A stretch of 64,000 nucleotides of DNA from Aculops lycopersici (GCA_015350385.1 WNKI01000002.1:5899890-5963889), one strand, 5' to 3'. Numbered from the stretch's first letter, positions 8,962-23,900 are shown. The notes: a model not told the origin generated them from the letters alone. Program-made: numbers and translations.

Positions 8962-11900
8962 TTAACCTCTGTGTCGTGTATTTGGTTGCCTTTGCTGCTG
9001 CTGCTGAGTTGAGGCGCCAAATTGATAAGATCCAGGCATCTGAGTCTTGCTCCTCAAAGCTTGACCTGTGGCCATCGGAAGTCGACTCTTGAACTGACCA
9101 CCGCCGGCATTCGGTATTGATGCTACACTTCGACTAGAATTCATCTGACGCTCCGCCGCCGGTTGTTGGTTCAAATTTGTCGACGAGCTATTCTGGTGTC
9201 GCTCCATCTTGCGTATCTGTGCTCTAACGTTTCCAGTCTCCATAGGTAGGCTACAGTCGCCATTAGATGACGACGTTGAGGTCAGTTGGCTAGTTGATTG
9301 ATTTTCTCGCGATCCAAATTGACTCATCTTGACTAGATTTTTGTTGCTCGTTTTGGGCCTAGCAACTGCCCTATGCTTTGTAATGGTAGTACTGGCTACG
9401 CTGATTGGTCGATGCTCTGTCTTTTGGATGCCTGGTGCACGTTGTCTAGCTTCCCTGGTTTGGTTGCTATTCTTAGACATTGCATCCGATACCTTGGCAT
9501 TGCTACCTAAATTTTGCATCCTGCTCGAAGGTGCCTCCGACGAAGCAGCGGCTGCTGCTGCAAATCTTGCATTTGAGAGATTCAGCAAGCAGGAACTAGA
9601 CTTGCTTCTATCTTGGCCTGTCAATCCACCACTAGGCACTGGTGATGCAGTTTCAAATTGGGATCTCTTATCACTTGATACAGATGCCGGCGCCAAGCTG
9701 CTGACTCTACCTGGATTCCTTGATTTGACTAGATTATTGGAAGCTGGATTGGGAATTTTTTGCGTAGGCGGCGACTGACCGCAACTTCCGGTTGGCCCAC
9801 TATTGCCACTTATTGCATCGCCCGCGAAGAAAGTAGGAAATCTCGCATCGTCACCTGAACGCCCAGAGCTTCCTACTCCCTCGGGTGACTCCATAACAAT
9901 TTGCCTGGACTCATTGATCTTGTCCATTTGCGATCGTTTTTGCGACAACCTGTTACCGTTCGAGTTTCTCGATTGCAAATTACTCTTATCATCCGCGACA
10001 GGTGGCGGTTGTGGCGAACGAACAACAGGTTGCTGTCTAGGTCCCGAATTGATGTTATGATATTCAAACTCGCTGCTCACCGAGACCAACGAAAGCGCAT
10101 CGTCCACTGAACGCAAGGTTGAGTAATCGAAGATGATTGCTGCAGGTGGTTGTTGCTGATCATGATGTTTACTAGACGATTGCGCTTGCTGCTGCTGCTT
10201 ATTGCAATCGAATGGCGAGCTAGTCGTCTTAGTTTGTCGCTTGTTGTTAAGTTCATGTGCCGAGTTGCGGTCTTGATGGTTACCGCCGCCACTTGTTGTC
10301 ATTGTTGTTTCGGCATCTTCATAATCGCAAGCCACAATGGCGCTCAATTGTCTCAGTTGATTGGATAGCGAGGACTCCTTTTGGCCACTGCTGCTATAAT
10401 TATTATTATTGCTTCCACTGATGCCACTTCCATTCGTGTCCATCGAAACGATTAGCTTGTCGCTGTTGTTGTTACTACTCGAGTTTACTCGACTCTTTTG
10501 CGGTAACTTATGGCTGGCCTTACCACTAACACCAACTGCCATTAACTTGCCGTTGTTGTTATTTGCAGCAATAGTAGTTGAGGCAACTTGTTGCTTGTTT
10601 TTAAGATCGCCACCCATCGACTCGGAGCTCTCAAAACCGTTCATTTTATCTAGCAATTCTTGGACTGAGGAGATATTACTAATAATAGTTCCCTTGCTTC
10701 GATTGCTGTCACTATGGTTGTTGGCCAACAATGATGCAGCACCTCTATTCTTGGCATTATCATTGGCTGCCGCTGCCGGCGTTGCTGAGGAGGATGACGA
10801 GGAACGTTTAGATGATTCACTTTCCATTGTAATCGCCTGCTGCTTTACGCTAATTGCCTTCCTCTTTTCTCCTTTCTTTTGTGGGTTTTGATCGACGATG
10901 TCATTGACTTTCTCCTTGGGCTTTGTGACTATGTTTTCCTGTAGCGTATCAACATCAGTCCTAGTCTCAGCATCAACATTGACATCAAACGAAATTTGTT
11001 TGCCGCCAGATGCCTTTAGAGCTCCACATGCTAACATAGGATTTATCCTCGCCGACCGACTCTCTTTACTAATTCTATTCTTCCCATCAGCAGGTATAGT
11101 TTCCTTATCTTTCAATGAGTAGTTGTAATAAAGTCCACCCTTGCGACATAAAATTCTATCCTCCGAATCCGTTCCTTGCAAACTTCCATCTACTCCAATT
11201 AGATCTTCAGACTGTTTTAGTGACAATTCTTGAGTAAACTTTGACTCTGTCACTTGATGCTCCACATCCGTTGGCTCATCAAGACCGTGAATCAGAACTT
11301 CCGGTTCCTCTTGATGTTTCTGTCTTTGTTTTCGTTGTTGCTCATACAATTGGCACACACTTGTGTAGTTGTCATGGTTGAATTTCCTTATCAGCGTGCT
11401 TAGCGACGAGGTGGGCGACATTCCCCGTGTCTCGTCGGCGCCACGACTTTCAGCCGTATTGTTGGCCCCATCCAATGAGGTTGCGTTGGTGGCTTGCGAC
11501 GAGCCGGAGGTGAATGTAAAGAACCCATTGCGATGCGTTGCACTCGACCTCTTCTCCTGCTGTTTCCTTCTTCTACGATTTGCCTCAACGTTTCGGGAAC
11601 CCCCGGCGCCGCCACCAAGACGCAGGAGTCGCCGAGTTGCGCTCAAGATGGCGCCAGTTGCGCCGCTACGGCCACCTGTTACGTTTGATCCACTGGCCAG
11701 GGCAAGCTGCCGACGTTGCTTCTTGCTATTCGACGTGAACGCTTTTAGCTCGCTGTATCTCGCTCGTCTGCTTGCCATTAAGTCGGCAGTTCCAACCAAA
11801 GCGCAACCACCTCGCTTCAAGCCGCCACCTGCCGCCAAACCGGAAAGAAGCCGCGAGTCTCCCTTGGACATGAGCGCAAAGTTGGCCCTCAACGAATCGT

Positions 11901-14900
11901 TTGTGTTTCCACTCATGATATTTGCCTTACTTTTTGCAAATGGTATTGACGGCGAGCCGGCAATAGGTAAATTCTGGCCAACACCACCACCTGTTTTGCC
12001 CGCAGCGTTCCATGGATGGTGGAGTCCGGTGGCAGGATCTAGGCCGCCAGCTCGCTGCTGGCCGTTAGATGGTAGGCAAACAAATATCAAGTCCGGATAG
12101 GAGGACGATGGACCCAAGATGAAGTCGCCGGCGCCACTTGTTGCTTTCACTGGTGATGATGATGATGTTATTGGCGCTTGCGAAACGCCATTGGCTCGTT
12201 GTTGTTGGAAATGGCCATCCATTCCGTGGGCCAAATCGGTCAAATTGGAGCCACTAATGTTAGCCGCCGCCGCCGCCGCAGCCTGCCCATTGGAAGATTG
12301 ATTCAAGTTGCTGCCTGAAGAAGATAGCAACAAGTGACTCGGGTGTGAGCCACTCGCTGATGTCGGCCTAAGCGAGCGACGTAATGCTGAGCCAAGGCGC
12401 GAGTCAATGGAGCACAAGAGGATGGGCAAGGCGAGTGCCTCTAGGAGAGTGAGCCACACGAATCCGTTGTCATGGTTTGAGTTCCAGCCGCTTGCACCGT
12501 TAAATTCCGAGCCACCACTTGTTGCTCCTTCCGGAAGCAAATGGTCTAGTGTGAGTAGAAGCTATTTAGGTGAGAAGTTTTGAAGAGGACAACAATGATG
12601 GTGGTAATAATGGAGTTAGTATTCGTGTGTTGCTTAGTATTTTTCTTTTTGCAAAAGTTTAGGATTGTTAGTCGAGAGTGATGATAATGATGATCTCTCC
12701 CAGCGGATGAGCTATTAGATGGATGGATTTGGACACGCGATGCGAACGGAACTGCACTACTACATAGTAAGTCTGAATGGTCTGGTAACGTGGCAGTGCA
12801 AATGCATTTTTGTCCCATCAACTCTCACGAGAGTTTGTCTACTCAAGTATTAACCAGAGGCAATCAGGATACAAAAGTTTTTATTTCCAATTCAGGCAAG
12901 CGAAGATATCAATCGATGATTGATTTTGCTAAGCTGAGTTTAAAATTACAAGCATTTGGAATACCTAGACAATGAGGAAAATTCGTTGCCGGTGGCGTAC
13001 GAGTCGAGCGGTTTGCTAATCGATTGCTCGAGAGTAATAGTCAATCTCTTTCTTTCACTCTACCTTTAAGATTCTCGATTGTTGCTCACCGTCGATTGGT
13101 TTCACTCAAGAGAACTCATTTAAAACTACGAGAGAGTAACCAAAAGACAAGCAACCACAATCGAAACCAACTGAAAACCTCTCTTTCTCTTGGCAAGACC
13201 GATCCGAGAAGCGGTCGTTGGACAATCGAGCATTTGATTGGAGTTACCTAACAGACCGAAGGACAGTGGGAATCAGAAAGGCAACTAATGTCCGGAAAGA
13301 AAGGGGGAGAGATTCGAACCATCGGATTGGAATCAATTGAATGATTAGACAACCACAACGAACGTATTGCCTTAGATGTAGACAGTCGATAGATCTCATG
13401 CCAGCAGAGGTAAGGACTATGTTTTAGTTGAAATCACACAAAAACACACAGATAATCCATGAGATAGATAGACACAATCAATCCGAATTCTTGTCTCTCC
13501 ATGACTAGTGGAGAAACAATCGTACTACCAACTCAGCAGATTTTTACAGGTAACAAGAAATTTTGACAGCAGAGCTTTTCAGCAGCAACAACAACAACAA
13601 AAAATCGCAACAGCACCAGAGCTTGACCTTCAATCAAGATACTACTGCTTCTCCCAACTCTTTATCGAGCTTGATAAAGGTATTCTCACGGATGCCAACT
13701 TCGGTGGACTTTGTTGGTAATTGATGTTCGCGAAGATGACGACGGTGGCAACAAGCGTCTCGACGTGTGAATTCAATCGACTGCTCGCTCACCAATTCAG
13801 AGAGGCAATTCCATAGAAAGTCGAAGTCAATGTAAGAGATATGTAATTGGATTTTCCATTATTAGGCGGAGTTTACTTAATCTTAGGCTCAATCACTAGC
13901 TCAAAGAATGAGTCTTAGATTTAGCTTGGAATTTCACGTTTGCTCACCGATTTTTGCGTTTAAAATGACTATCTAACTCAACCGAACGATTGAGTAAAGC
14001 GACGATTATGGCAACGAGCGTGGAAGCTTCAAAACGACGAGACGCAAGTCGTTTGTCGAATCGGTACTATCAATAGTATGGCTGAAAATGGAGGTAGCAA
14101 CAGCAGATGGAATAGAATAAGAAAACTCAATCAGATGCTATAGATTGTTCACGGGGCATCGGGTCAGTTTCAGGTATTTGGCCAACACCGTCGCATTACA
14201 ATCGCTGCTTCGTGAGCTTTTAGCTAGATTGGATCGCCAGGTAATTATAATGAACCTGCTCAGGATGTACCTGAAGCACCGGTCAGCCGAGTGGGTAAAT
14301 TACATCCTCACACAGCACAATTATCGTCTCCCGCTCACTCTCTCGGAGTTGGCGCTTTTACTACAGTAACTTGCCAAATACTCTCACCAATGAGAATGTG
14401 CTTGCTTTTGCTTCTGTGTCCGAGACGGGGAGAGTTAATTTGGATGAAGTTAATCTCAGCTGAATGGCTACCATTTGCGCAAAATAGCCAGATCCACGGG
14501 CCGCCACTTCGTTTGTGAAGTCTTCGATCAGAACATTCCTCTTCGCCCAGTTTAACTCGTCTCTACTGTGGCAGTCGATATTTTTGGAATCGCTAAGACC
14601 TCGGCTTACTCGGTTTAAATAGCATTAGTATCAGCGACAACAATGACTCGCTGAATTTGTGAGGCAAAATTGGAGCAAATGCAAACTAGAGCCGAATTGC
14701 GAGAAGCCTAAGCAGATCAACAGGTTGGCGCGTGAAGCCAGCAAGCCAGCTAGGGGATATCCGTGCAGCTAGACTTTACCTGGCCAGTGGAACGTATGAT
14801 CATCTTCGTCGCTCTTGTGAACTAACTGCAAAAATCCCCCTCTAATCTTGCAGACATTTACAAATCGTGCCAGCTTAATCTTGTGCCATAGATCTGCAAT

Positions 14901-17900
14901 CGTAGTTTGTCGCATCTGAACTTACTCCTCCGCTCTCTATCCTGTTTAGATTTGCGAGCGCAACAACCACCTGCGCGCGATCTAGACAATGAAGCGACGG
15001 CGGCAGTTTACAATGTAGTGCGACGAGGCAATCAGTGACTCTTGGGCGCGCAACCAAACTCATGAGACGTCGACCAAGTCCAACTTCTCGACCGGCAAAT
15101 TCTAGCTTGCAAATGGTGTAAAACAGATTTTTCAATCGGCCTCTTGAAACTTACAAGAGACAGAGAGACTCGAGCGCACAAAATGGGGAAGAAAGTAAGC
15201 GAGAAAGTGGTATGGACAAAAAGCAGCCACCAACTCCAACTTTTTCTCGTGGTTTTCGGTCAACTCTTCCTTTGAGTCTTGTCCAACGGCGTCGGTTTGG
15301 AAGTTGTTGGCGTCATCACCATCACCATCACCATCACCATCATCGTCGTCATCGTCAGAACGATGAGATTGAAAAAGCTCTTAATGATGGTCAAGCTGTT
15401 GGTTGGCTGCAAACGTTGGCAAGCTGGTAAAGTAAGTCGCTTGCTTGCTCACGACAGGTGAACTTGGCGCAGCGAGGCAACAGCTCAACTCGGCTAGCAG
15501 ACATTCACAGTCAAACGCCGAGTTGTAGTGTGCCTGTCTCACTATGGTTCACCTGACTTTTATTGTCGATTGTTGGCTAGTTGCTCTTGTTGTAAGTGGT
15601 GGTTGTTTTGGTGTTAGTGCCACCATCCATTTTACACAGGAGTGGCCTTCGAGTTTTATTCGTTTAGTTAGCTCGCCAGCATATATATTGCGGCTCGTGT
15701 TGCAGTTGTCGTGTAGACAGTAACAACAACACAAACCTTAACAACAACGACAACTTGATGGCCCCTTGGGAGTTGTTGGTGTACCGGAAGTTGTTGGCTG
15801 CAAAAAGCGAGAGGCACTTGAGAAAAGTAAGATGTGCTCTGTGTGTCGCCTTCTCTGGCTTATCGCGCGTATTTATCAGCCGCAATGACAACAACCACTT
15901 GTTGCGAGCGGCTCTTCACACAAACGCACGCAACAAATCAATTGTCCACGTCAAAGTGGTTGTTGTGCATATGCTACAACAAGAACAGGGTTCAGCTAAC
16001 GGCACTCTAGTTTTTCCAGACGAAACAGGTAAGAAGAAGTTTAGTTTTAGTTTAGCTAAACTTCAAACTCTCTTTCCTTGTCTCTTTCTCTCTAGTTAGA
16101 AGCAAGGAGACTGAGTGGACGTAAATTTTAACGACCTTCTCATCGTAGCTGTCACCGTCGTCGTTCCTTGTAAACGTTTGCGGGAATTTTCAATCATGTG
16201 TTTTTATGCCCATAACCTCGTGCCTTATATCATTCGTTTCCTAAAAGAAGTGGAAGAAAAAAATCCACTTGTGCGCTGTGTGCTCTGCCAAGCTAGCCAA
16301 CTTGGCAAGATAGCAAAGGTTACCTGGCAACATTCGACGTCGACAACGATTTTTAACGAGTGTAATTTAACACTCTACCCGAGCCGGATGTGATCCACGT
16401 AGAATCGATGTCGGTAATAGGTTGTGAGCGCAAGACTATCGTTGCAACATACCTAGTGCCAAAGTAGAAGCAACAGTCGAGGGTGGTAGTGGTGGTGGTG
16501 GTGGTGGTGGTGACATCAAGGTTGCCTTTCTCTGGCTCTCTTTTTTCAATGTGTTGCCACTTCTTTGCGGGTGGTTTTATTCGTGTCTATCGCGCGTATT
16601 GGACAATAAAGAGTGAGCGTCTTTTTATCATGATACAAATCTCATCTCGTTGGAAGTGGAGGGTGGTAAAATATTCGTTTCATGATAAACTCACCACCTC
16701 AATCTAGTTAAAATTTGATTTGATTTAATAGAACCAGACAAAAACCAACTCGCCTTGTAGCTTCCGGCTCTTGACTGGGCACAGAGCGAGTGGGATGCTC
16801 ATCTACCGACATAACATTATCTAACTAAACTTGACTGAAAACCACAATGGCGACTAATGGTAGAACTCCGAGCGATACGCGATGTTTCGGAGATACTCTA
16901 ACCAACGAGAACAAAAACAATTATAAAGACACCATTTTAAACTAGAACCAATCTTGATATGGAAACTTCTCTCAACCCCTCCAAACAAATGTACAATTCT
17001 ACAAATAAAGTACCGATCAAACAGGATGGCGACTGTAGCACCAATCCGTCGACCATGGCACGCTTGTTGAACTTGAAACTAGAGCAGTAAGTTTACTCAT
17101 CGCAGTTTCCCCTACGTTGGCCGTATTAATCGGCCTGCCAATCGCCTGGTTAGCGCGTTGGCCTCCACACTAGTATGGCACTTTTCATTTTTCGTGACAG
17201 TCTTAGAGCCCTACTCCTCTCGTCCATACGTCTTTGGCATCGGTTAAACTTTGTGTGTCGGTTTATCTGAAGACTGATTAGTGTTCGAGCTGCCATTTGT
17301 TTCTCGATTCCACCATTAAAGGTGGACATGGCAGTCTCTTTTTGTCTCTGGAAATCGCTTATCGGGAAGCAACATGACTGATACCCGACTTGCCGCGCCC
17401 TCGACGGAATCTAACACGCGAAAAGGCACCGCAAAATGCAACTGTTATCTCGATCGTAAAAACAACTCTGCGTTTTGCCGTGCACCTTCATAATTCAACA
17501 CGCGCAGACATCTTGCCGCCGCCGCCGCCGAAGCTGCTGCCGCGGCTGCGCCGGCTAACAAGTGAGAGTAATGAGTCATGCAGCGGCGTTTCGAGTGGCT
17601 GATGAAAAGCAGTGGCAGATTTTGCAACGCACACAATGCGAATTACGCACAATTTCCCGCCTGCAATTCGCTAGGGGAAAAAGGGGAACGTAAAGTTTGG
17701 CCAAATTTGTAAACAAAGTGCAAAATTCAAGGTTCTACAAGCATAGAATTTTTGCACCAACTTCAGTACCCTGTTAGTGATTAATTCGATGCTCAACGCT
17801 ATGTCTCTGATTTTAATTTAATTATACATATAGATATCCGATGAATGATTCAATCTACACGTTGGCCATCTGCTGATGAAGTGCCAGTCCAGCGAGCATA

Positions 17901-20900
17901 TACATCAACTTGATTTCTGCTTGCCACCCTATTTCATCGCCACTAACAAGATATCAACCATATGTTGATTTAGACTCAGATAAGTACCCGAAACAAAGTC
18001 AACAGTGATGCGATATGCTAATTCTATTGTGAGAGCGTATAAATCTAGCTGTCATCATAATAAATGAGAGCAAACTCGAATCAGTTATCGTTACAGATCA
18101 AAAATTAAAGTGAAGACGAATCAAGATGAGCTTCTCTTATGAACAGCGCGAGGATAGCTATCCTAATTTAGATACAAAAAATGAAAAATAGATACCTCCG
18201 ACACTAATACTGACATTGCGCCACCGCAAAGACTGGCAAACTGTGATATTCGAACCAACGATAATGATGTTTTAGATACAAAAAATAGAAAAATAGATAC
18301 CTCCGACACTAATACTGACATTGCGCCACCACAAAGACTGGCAAACTGTGATATTCGAACCAACGATAATGATGTAGCCATTCGAAGTAGATCAAGAAAA
18401 GAAGATGTTGAGATCTCAGGTTCAACTGCAACGAACGAAAACACCTCAACTGATCTAGAGCGATACGATAGTGATAATCATGGTGATATCATAGCATTCA
18501 AATTAAGTCCGCGCCGATGGGCAATCTTATTTGGTATTTGCACGTATGGATTTCTTAACGGAATAGTAAGTTTCCTGTTGCTAATTTCCATTGCACCTAT
18601 GAATCCAAAATATAAGTCGCACAATAATCTACCAATAGAATCTAATCTCAACCCTTTTATGCCCTCTGCTATCCAACATATAAACGAAACATTTGCACGC
18701 AACAAAATACAGGCAAACGAAACAAACCCCATCCAGTCCACTATAGTTTCTTTGCTTGAAATCAAGCTGGAACAATACATCTACCTGTCGCAGATATTCC
18801 TCTACATAGTGCCCTTGAATGCACTACCCTCGGCTTGGTTCTTGGACAAATATGGACTCAAAGTTGTCGCATATACATCCATCTTTTTGGTGGCCATCCG
18901 AAATGTCAGCAGAGCCTTGCTATTTTGGCCAACACTTGCTTATTGGCATGAGCTCAGGTTCACCTATTGGTTCATATCCGGCCTGAGCCAGCTACAAGTG
19001 GTTGTGATGTACTATGCCTTGCCGTTGAAGATATCAGAGAATTGGTTTAGCAGCAAGGAGAGATCACTGGCTTGGTCAGCGATGATGATGGCGCCAGTTC
19101 TAGGAGGCGCCATTGCAGCCTTAATCATTCCACATTACATTTTAAATTTACAAACTATCAAGCCGTTAGCATATCTAAATATAATTTGCCTCTTCTTGAC
19201 TGCAGTGGTAATCTTAAGTTGCATAACCAAGTCAAAACCAAAGCACCCACCAAGCGCTAGGCGGGCCAAGGCTCGTCGAGTTGATGGCAAATCAATGGGA
19301 AGCAATCTAAAATCATTATTTTCCGAGAAAGACATTATGATTCAGATGATAGTTTTGACTGTCACAGAGTCAATGACAATGACCATTGGAATGGTTATAC
19401 CTGACATCCTCGCCTCAGCTGGTCTTTCTCAAGTGTTCACGGGAGAATTTTTAGCCTCAAGTCAGATAGCAGGTGTAATATTTTTTCTTGGCGGTTCACT
19501 CAAAATTAGTTGCTTCACAGGTGATAAAAATCAATCCCAACAAAATGGAACCCCAACAACCACCAGGACAATGGGAACCAAATCAACACCGAGAAAAAGT
19601 GCGAGAACTTGTAAGATTTACTTGGGAATCATCGCAATTTCCTCAATATTATATATAACAATATTAAGCTTGAAACATGTAAGCAAACACCAATGGTGGC
19701 TGGCGATAACAGGAACAGTTCTGCAGACATCAATTCGAAGTTGGTCAGCTCCAATATACACAAACATGGTTGCACAGTTGATTGCCGGCTCAATATCGGA
19801 GGCATCCTACATGGCAATCGACCAAGTGATGTTTTGTCTCCTTTCCTCGTTCTTCTCGTTTGTCTTCATGCTACTGAGACAAGTCAAGACGCGAGATGGT
19901 GACATTCACTACCAAGAGGCTGATTACTCCTACTCTTTGCTCTTCTCCGCTGTAGTCATAGTAACTGCAACGATCATTTACATTAGCTGCTTTAGAGCCA
20001 AAAGCAAGACGCTCGACGAGGATGAATTCGAGCTGGACGAGAATGAGGAGCATGGTAGCAACAGTGCCCCTGTGATCAGAGTTACATAATAAACTCTAGG
20101 CTGCGGAATCATCTCGCAGTCTAAAACTGAAGTTGCTCAGATCACAAGCGAAACAAATCGATCTCCTATCTCGCCTTGTTGTTGTGCACTAATCAGACTG
20201 GTTAGCGGTTGGTTACCCAAGTCTCACGAAGAAGAGATTGCTGGTGGGAGCAAAGCAAGGCAAACTGTCTCGTGACTTGGGAGAGGTTGCAGTGGAGCTA
20301 CGAGCAGAAAGCTTCACCGATATCAGAGCGGTGGTCACCCTTGACGTGTACCAAGAATGAGATTGGATAATGATGATAATAAAAATAGCAATACTAATAA
20401 TGGAACCGACACCGAAGGATAACAGCGTCGTCGCTCGCATGCAGCGACCTGTAGACTTCAATCATGCAAAGCTAACCCAGCCTTCAAGCAGCTAAAAGCG
20501 TGAGAATAAAATTTTGCTATCAATTTGTTTACAGGTGTCCGCTGTCTGTGTGGTTCATCGGAGAGGGTTAGAATGGAATTTCCGGTTTTTAACTAGAGGA
20601 ATTTGTTCGGCGGAAGGCGCCGAAACAAAATCCGGGAACCCAAAGAGGTCAGCTACTTGTTGCCGAAATTATGCAAGAATAAGCTTCACTGGCGCCTAGC
20701 AGCAGTAGAGAAAGAAAACATCTCAAGTGCAGCGATGTCGCTAGCGCAGAGGGAAGGAACACAAAAGGGTGAGCATTCTCGCGATATCATCTAATTAAAA
20801 CCCAAAAGAATAAACATCGACCAGCTTCACCAACATGAATCAATAAACAGTACAGTATCTAACAGAAAGCGCAAGTTCGGATACTGCAAACAGCGAGTGA

Positions 20901-23900
20901 GACGTGGAGGGCGACCGATCACTACGGTAGAGTTGCACTGTTTTGCTGCGAGTTTAATCTGTGTAACCAATGTCTGCAAGCAGTCCTGCAATGTGTGTTG
21001 CACGCAGAGTACAAGACTGAGGTCGAGTTTCTCAAAGGGGCGCACCTGTTGATTCCTCTCTCGTCGGCTCGGCGCTCCGCTCTTCTCCTTGATCACAGTC
21101 ATCATTGTTACGTAACCAAATAGGATGCTAGATGCTTAAGATGTGAGAATCTCTCACTATGCAACTAGCTCATTTCTCCTGTACAGCTAATGGCAAGCCA
21201 GCAAGCAGGGGAAGAAAACTTAAATTAAAATTGCGCATGATGCAAATTAGTCATCGCCAGTCACCTAGATAATTTTCATTTAATATGCAGTTAGTGTAGC
21301 TTTATGCGCATGTACATCAGATTTCGTGTTGCTCGACACTGGCCCTCGAGATAATCATTCTTGAGCAATCTCAAGTTCCGGTGGAGAGGATCAAGACAAA
21401 TCTGTGACTTACACGTAAGATCACTCGAATTCGTGTGGTTTTTCTTTCAACTAAAAGAGAGAATATAATGTTAATTGGAAATTAGTTTGCTTGATTGGCG
21501 CGTGAAAGAGGCGCTTTCGCCTCTTTATATCCACCAAGCAAACGGATTCAAGAGACAACAGCCATTTAGAAAAAGGCTGTTCTTATGGAAAAATCTCCAT
21601 TGAGTTGTCTCATCATTTTCAGATTAGACTGACCGACACAAAACATAACGGAACACAACACAACACAACACAACAATGCAACATAACTGACCGCAACTTC
21701 CGGCGTACCACTTGCAAAACCACTTATGTCGAATGGGCGGACCACTTGAGGTCGTCGAATCGGCAAGTCTTATTTGAAACTCCCTGAATAGTGTTTGGCT
21801 CTGAAGATTGTAGTGGTGGCGGTGGAAGCCACTTGTTACTGCTAAACCAAAAATACAACCGACATGGCAGACGATACTTATCTTGATATGGAAACTTCTC
21901 TCAACCCCTCCAATCAAATGAACAATTCCACAAACAAAATACCATTCAAACAGACTGTAGCACCGATCTGTCGACCATGGAAGGCTTGTTGGACTTGAAA
22001 CTAGAGCAGTAAGTTTACTCATCACAAAGTTTCCCCTACGTTGGTCGTATTAATCGGCCTGCCAATCGCCTGGTTAGCGCGTTGGCCTCCACACTAGTAT
22101 GGCACTTTTCATTTTTCGTGACAGTCTCAGAGTCCTGCTCCTCTCGTCCATACGTCTTTGGCGTCAGTAAAGATTTGTGTGTCGATTTACCTTGGGACTG
22201 ATTGGTGTTCGAGCTTCCATTTGTTTCTCCGTTCCACCATAAAAGGTATCCGAGAATTGGTTTTCGCGCGAATACCAATCCCCAGTCTGAGCTCTAGTGT
22301 TCTCGAGCTTGAACACTGGATCCGCGGATGTCACTCTACACTGTACTAAGATCGTTAAGTCATCGCAGTAGAGAGCGGACAACCATTGGCTTATATAAAT
22401 TTGGGCGCCTCAGTGATTTAAGGTTATTCCATCCTATTCTACGTTTTGCCAAACGTAAGCTCTAATATATATTTATAACTAAGAATCGTGTACGAGGCAA
22501 CACGTCGAGCTGATTACTCAAGCTGCTATTTGCAGAGACTGGAGTTGTATTCGTAGTAACCATCTACTTAAGCCTATTTAATCCGAAGAGAGCAATTTAA
22601 TTCGAGAGAGCTAGAGAGCTAAACCACAGCCGACGAGACAACATGACCATCGATTCCAACTATACAGGTGGATGGTAGCTGTTAACAGCGAGCTGTGAGT
22701 ATAAGTGAGTAAGTCTTTGTCGAACTCACGGACTCACATATCTGTCTAGAACTCCTTTGAGCTTACACATCCACGGTCGCTTGATTCAACTCTTTGACAA
22801 TTAGTAAATGATAAAGTGCCAGTCTAGTTGTCACAAATGAAAGCAAACTCGAATCAGTTATCGTTACAGATCAAAAATTAAAGTGAAGACGAATCTAGAT
22901 GAGCTCCTCTTATGAACAGCGCGAGGATAGCTATCCTAATTTAGATACGAAAAATTGATACCTCCGACACTAATACTGACATTGCGCCACCACAAAGACT
23001 GGCAAACTGTGATATTCGAACCAACGATAATGATGTAGCCATTCGAAGTAGATCAAGAAAAGAAGATGTTGAGATCTCAGGTTCAACTGCAACGAACGAA
23101 AACACCTCAACTGATCTGGGGCGAGACGATAGTGATAATCATGGTGATATTATAGCATTCAAATTAAGTCCGCGCCGATGGGCAATCTTATTTGGTATTT
23201 GCACGTGTGGATTTCTTAACGGAATAGTAAGTTTCCTGTTGTTCGATTCCAGCTCTAATTTCCATTGCATCTGTGAATTCAAAATATGAGTCGCACAATA
23301 ATCTACCAATAGAATCTAATCTCAACCCTTTTATGCCCTCTGCTATCCAACATATAAACGAAACATTTGCACGCAACAAAATACAGGCAAACGAAACAAA
23401 CCCCATCCAGTCCACTATAGTTTCTTTGCTTGAAATCAAATTAGAACACTTCATCTACCTGTCGCAGATATTCCTCTACATAGTGCCCTTGAATGCACTA
23501 CCCTCGGCTTGGTTCTTGGACAAATATGGACTCAAAGTTGTCGCATATGCATCCATCTTTTTGGTGGCCATCCGAAATGTCAGCAGAGCCTTGCTATTTT
23601 GGCCAACACTTGCTTATTGGCATGAGCTCAGGTTCACCTATTGGTTCATATCCGGCCTGAGCCAGCTACAAGTGGTTGTGATGTACTATGCCTTGCCGTT
23701 GAAGATATCAGAGAATTGGTTTAGCAGTAAGGAGAGATCACTGGCTTGGTCAGCGATGATGATGGCGCCAGTTCTGGGAAGTGCGATTGCAGCCTTAATC
23801 ATTCCACATTACATTTTAAATTTACAAACTATTAAGCCGTTAGCATATCTAAATATAATTTGCCTCTTCTTGACTGTATTGGTAATCTTAAGTTGCATAA

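Larger units (their letters stand above)
12562..16950. other. Intronic stretch before the nested duplication; no gene seen
   Basis: There are no recognisable coding exons. It contains a short (CAA)n tract near 13575, a CAT/CAC trinucleotide tract at about 15313-15345 and a (GGT)n tract at about 16478-16512. Reading frames here, including one with a run of histidines, come from these repeats. Confidence 0.4.
16951..21838 (+). repeat. Tandem duplication unit 1 containing the first MFS gene
   Basis: The unit begins at TCTTGATATGGAAAC (16952) and the same sequence recurs about 4.93 kb later near 21880. It ends near GCCACTTGTTACT (about 21838), the same text that ends unit 2. About 40 bases separate the units. 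Transporter body, 3' flank (20090 onward) and the block at 21100-21838 are nearly identical to unit 2. Unit 1 has extra sequence, for example a GC-rich stretch at 17500-17560 and more of the region at 20230-20900. Confidence 0.85.

Noticed and set aside
9329..9778. Hydrophobic plus-strand frames inside 9-12.5 kb that look like membrane proteins
   Set aside because: They are antisense shadows of the Ser/Asn/Gln-rich last exon of the Tincar-like gene.
13281..13385. Possible tRNA because of GATTCGAACC on the minus strand
   Set aside because: No acceptor stem, D-arm or box A can be fitted around it.
15212..15430. Poly-histidine protein
   Set aside because: The histidines come from the CAT/CAC microsatellite in the intron; other frames of the same repeat are equally open.
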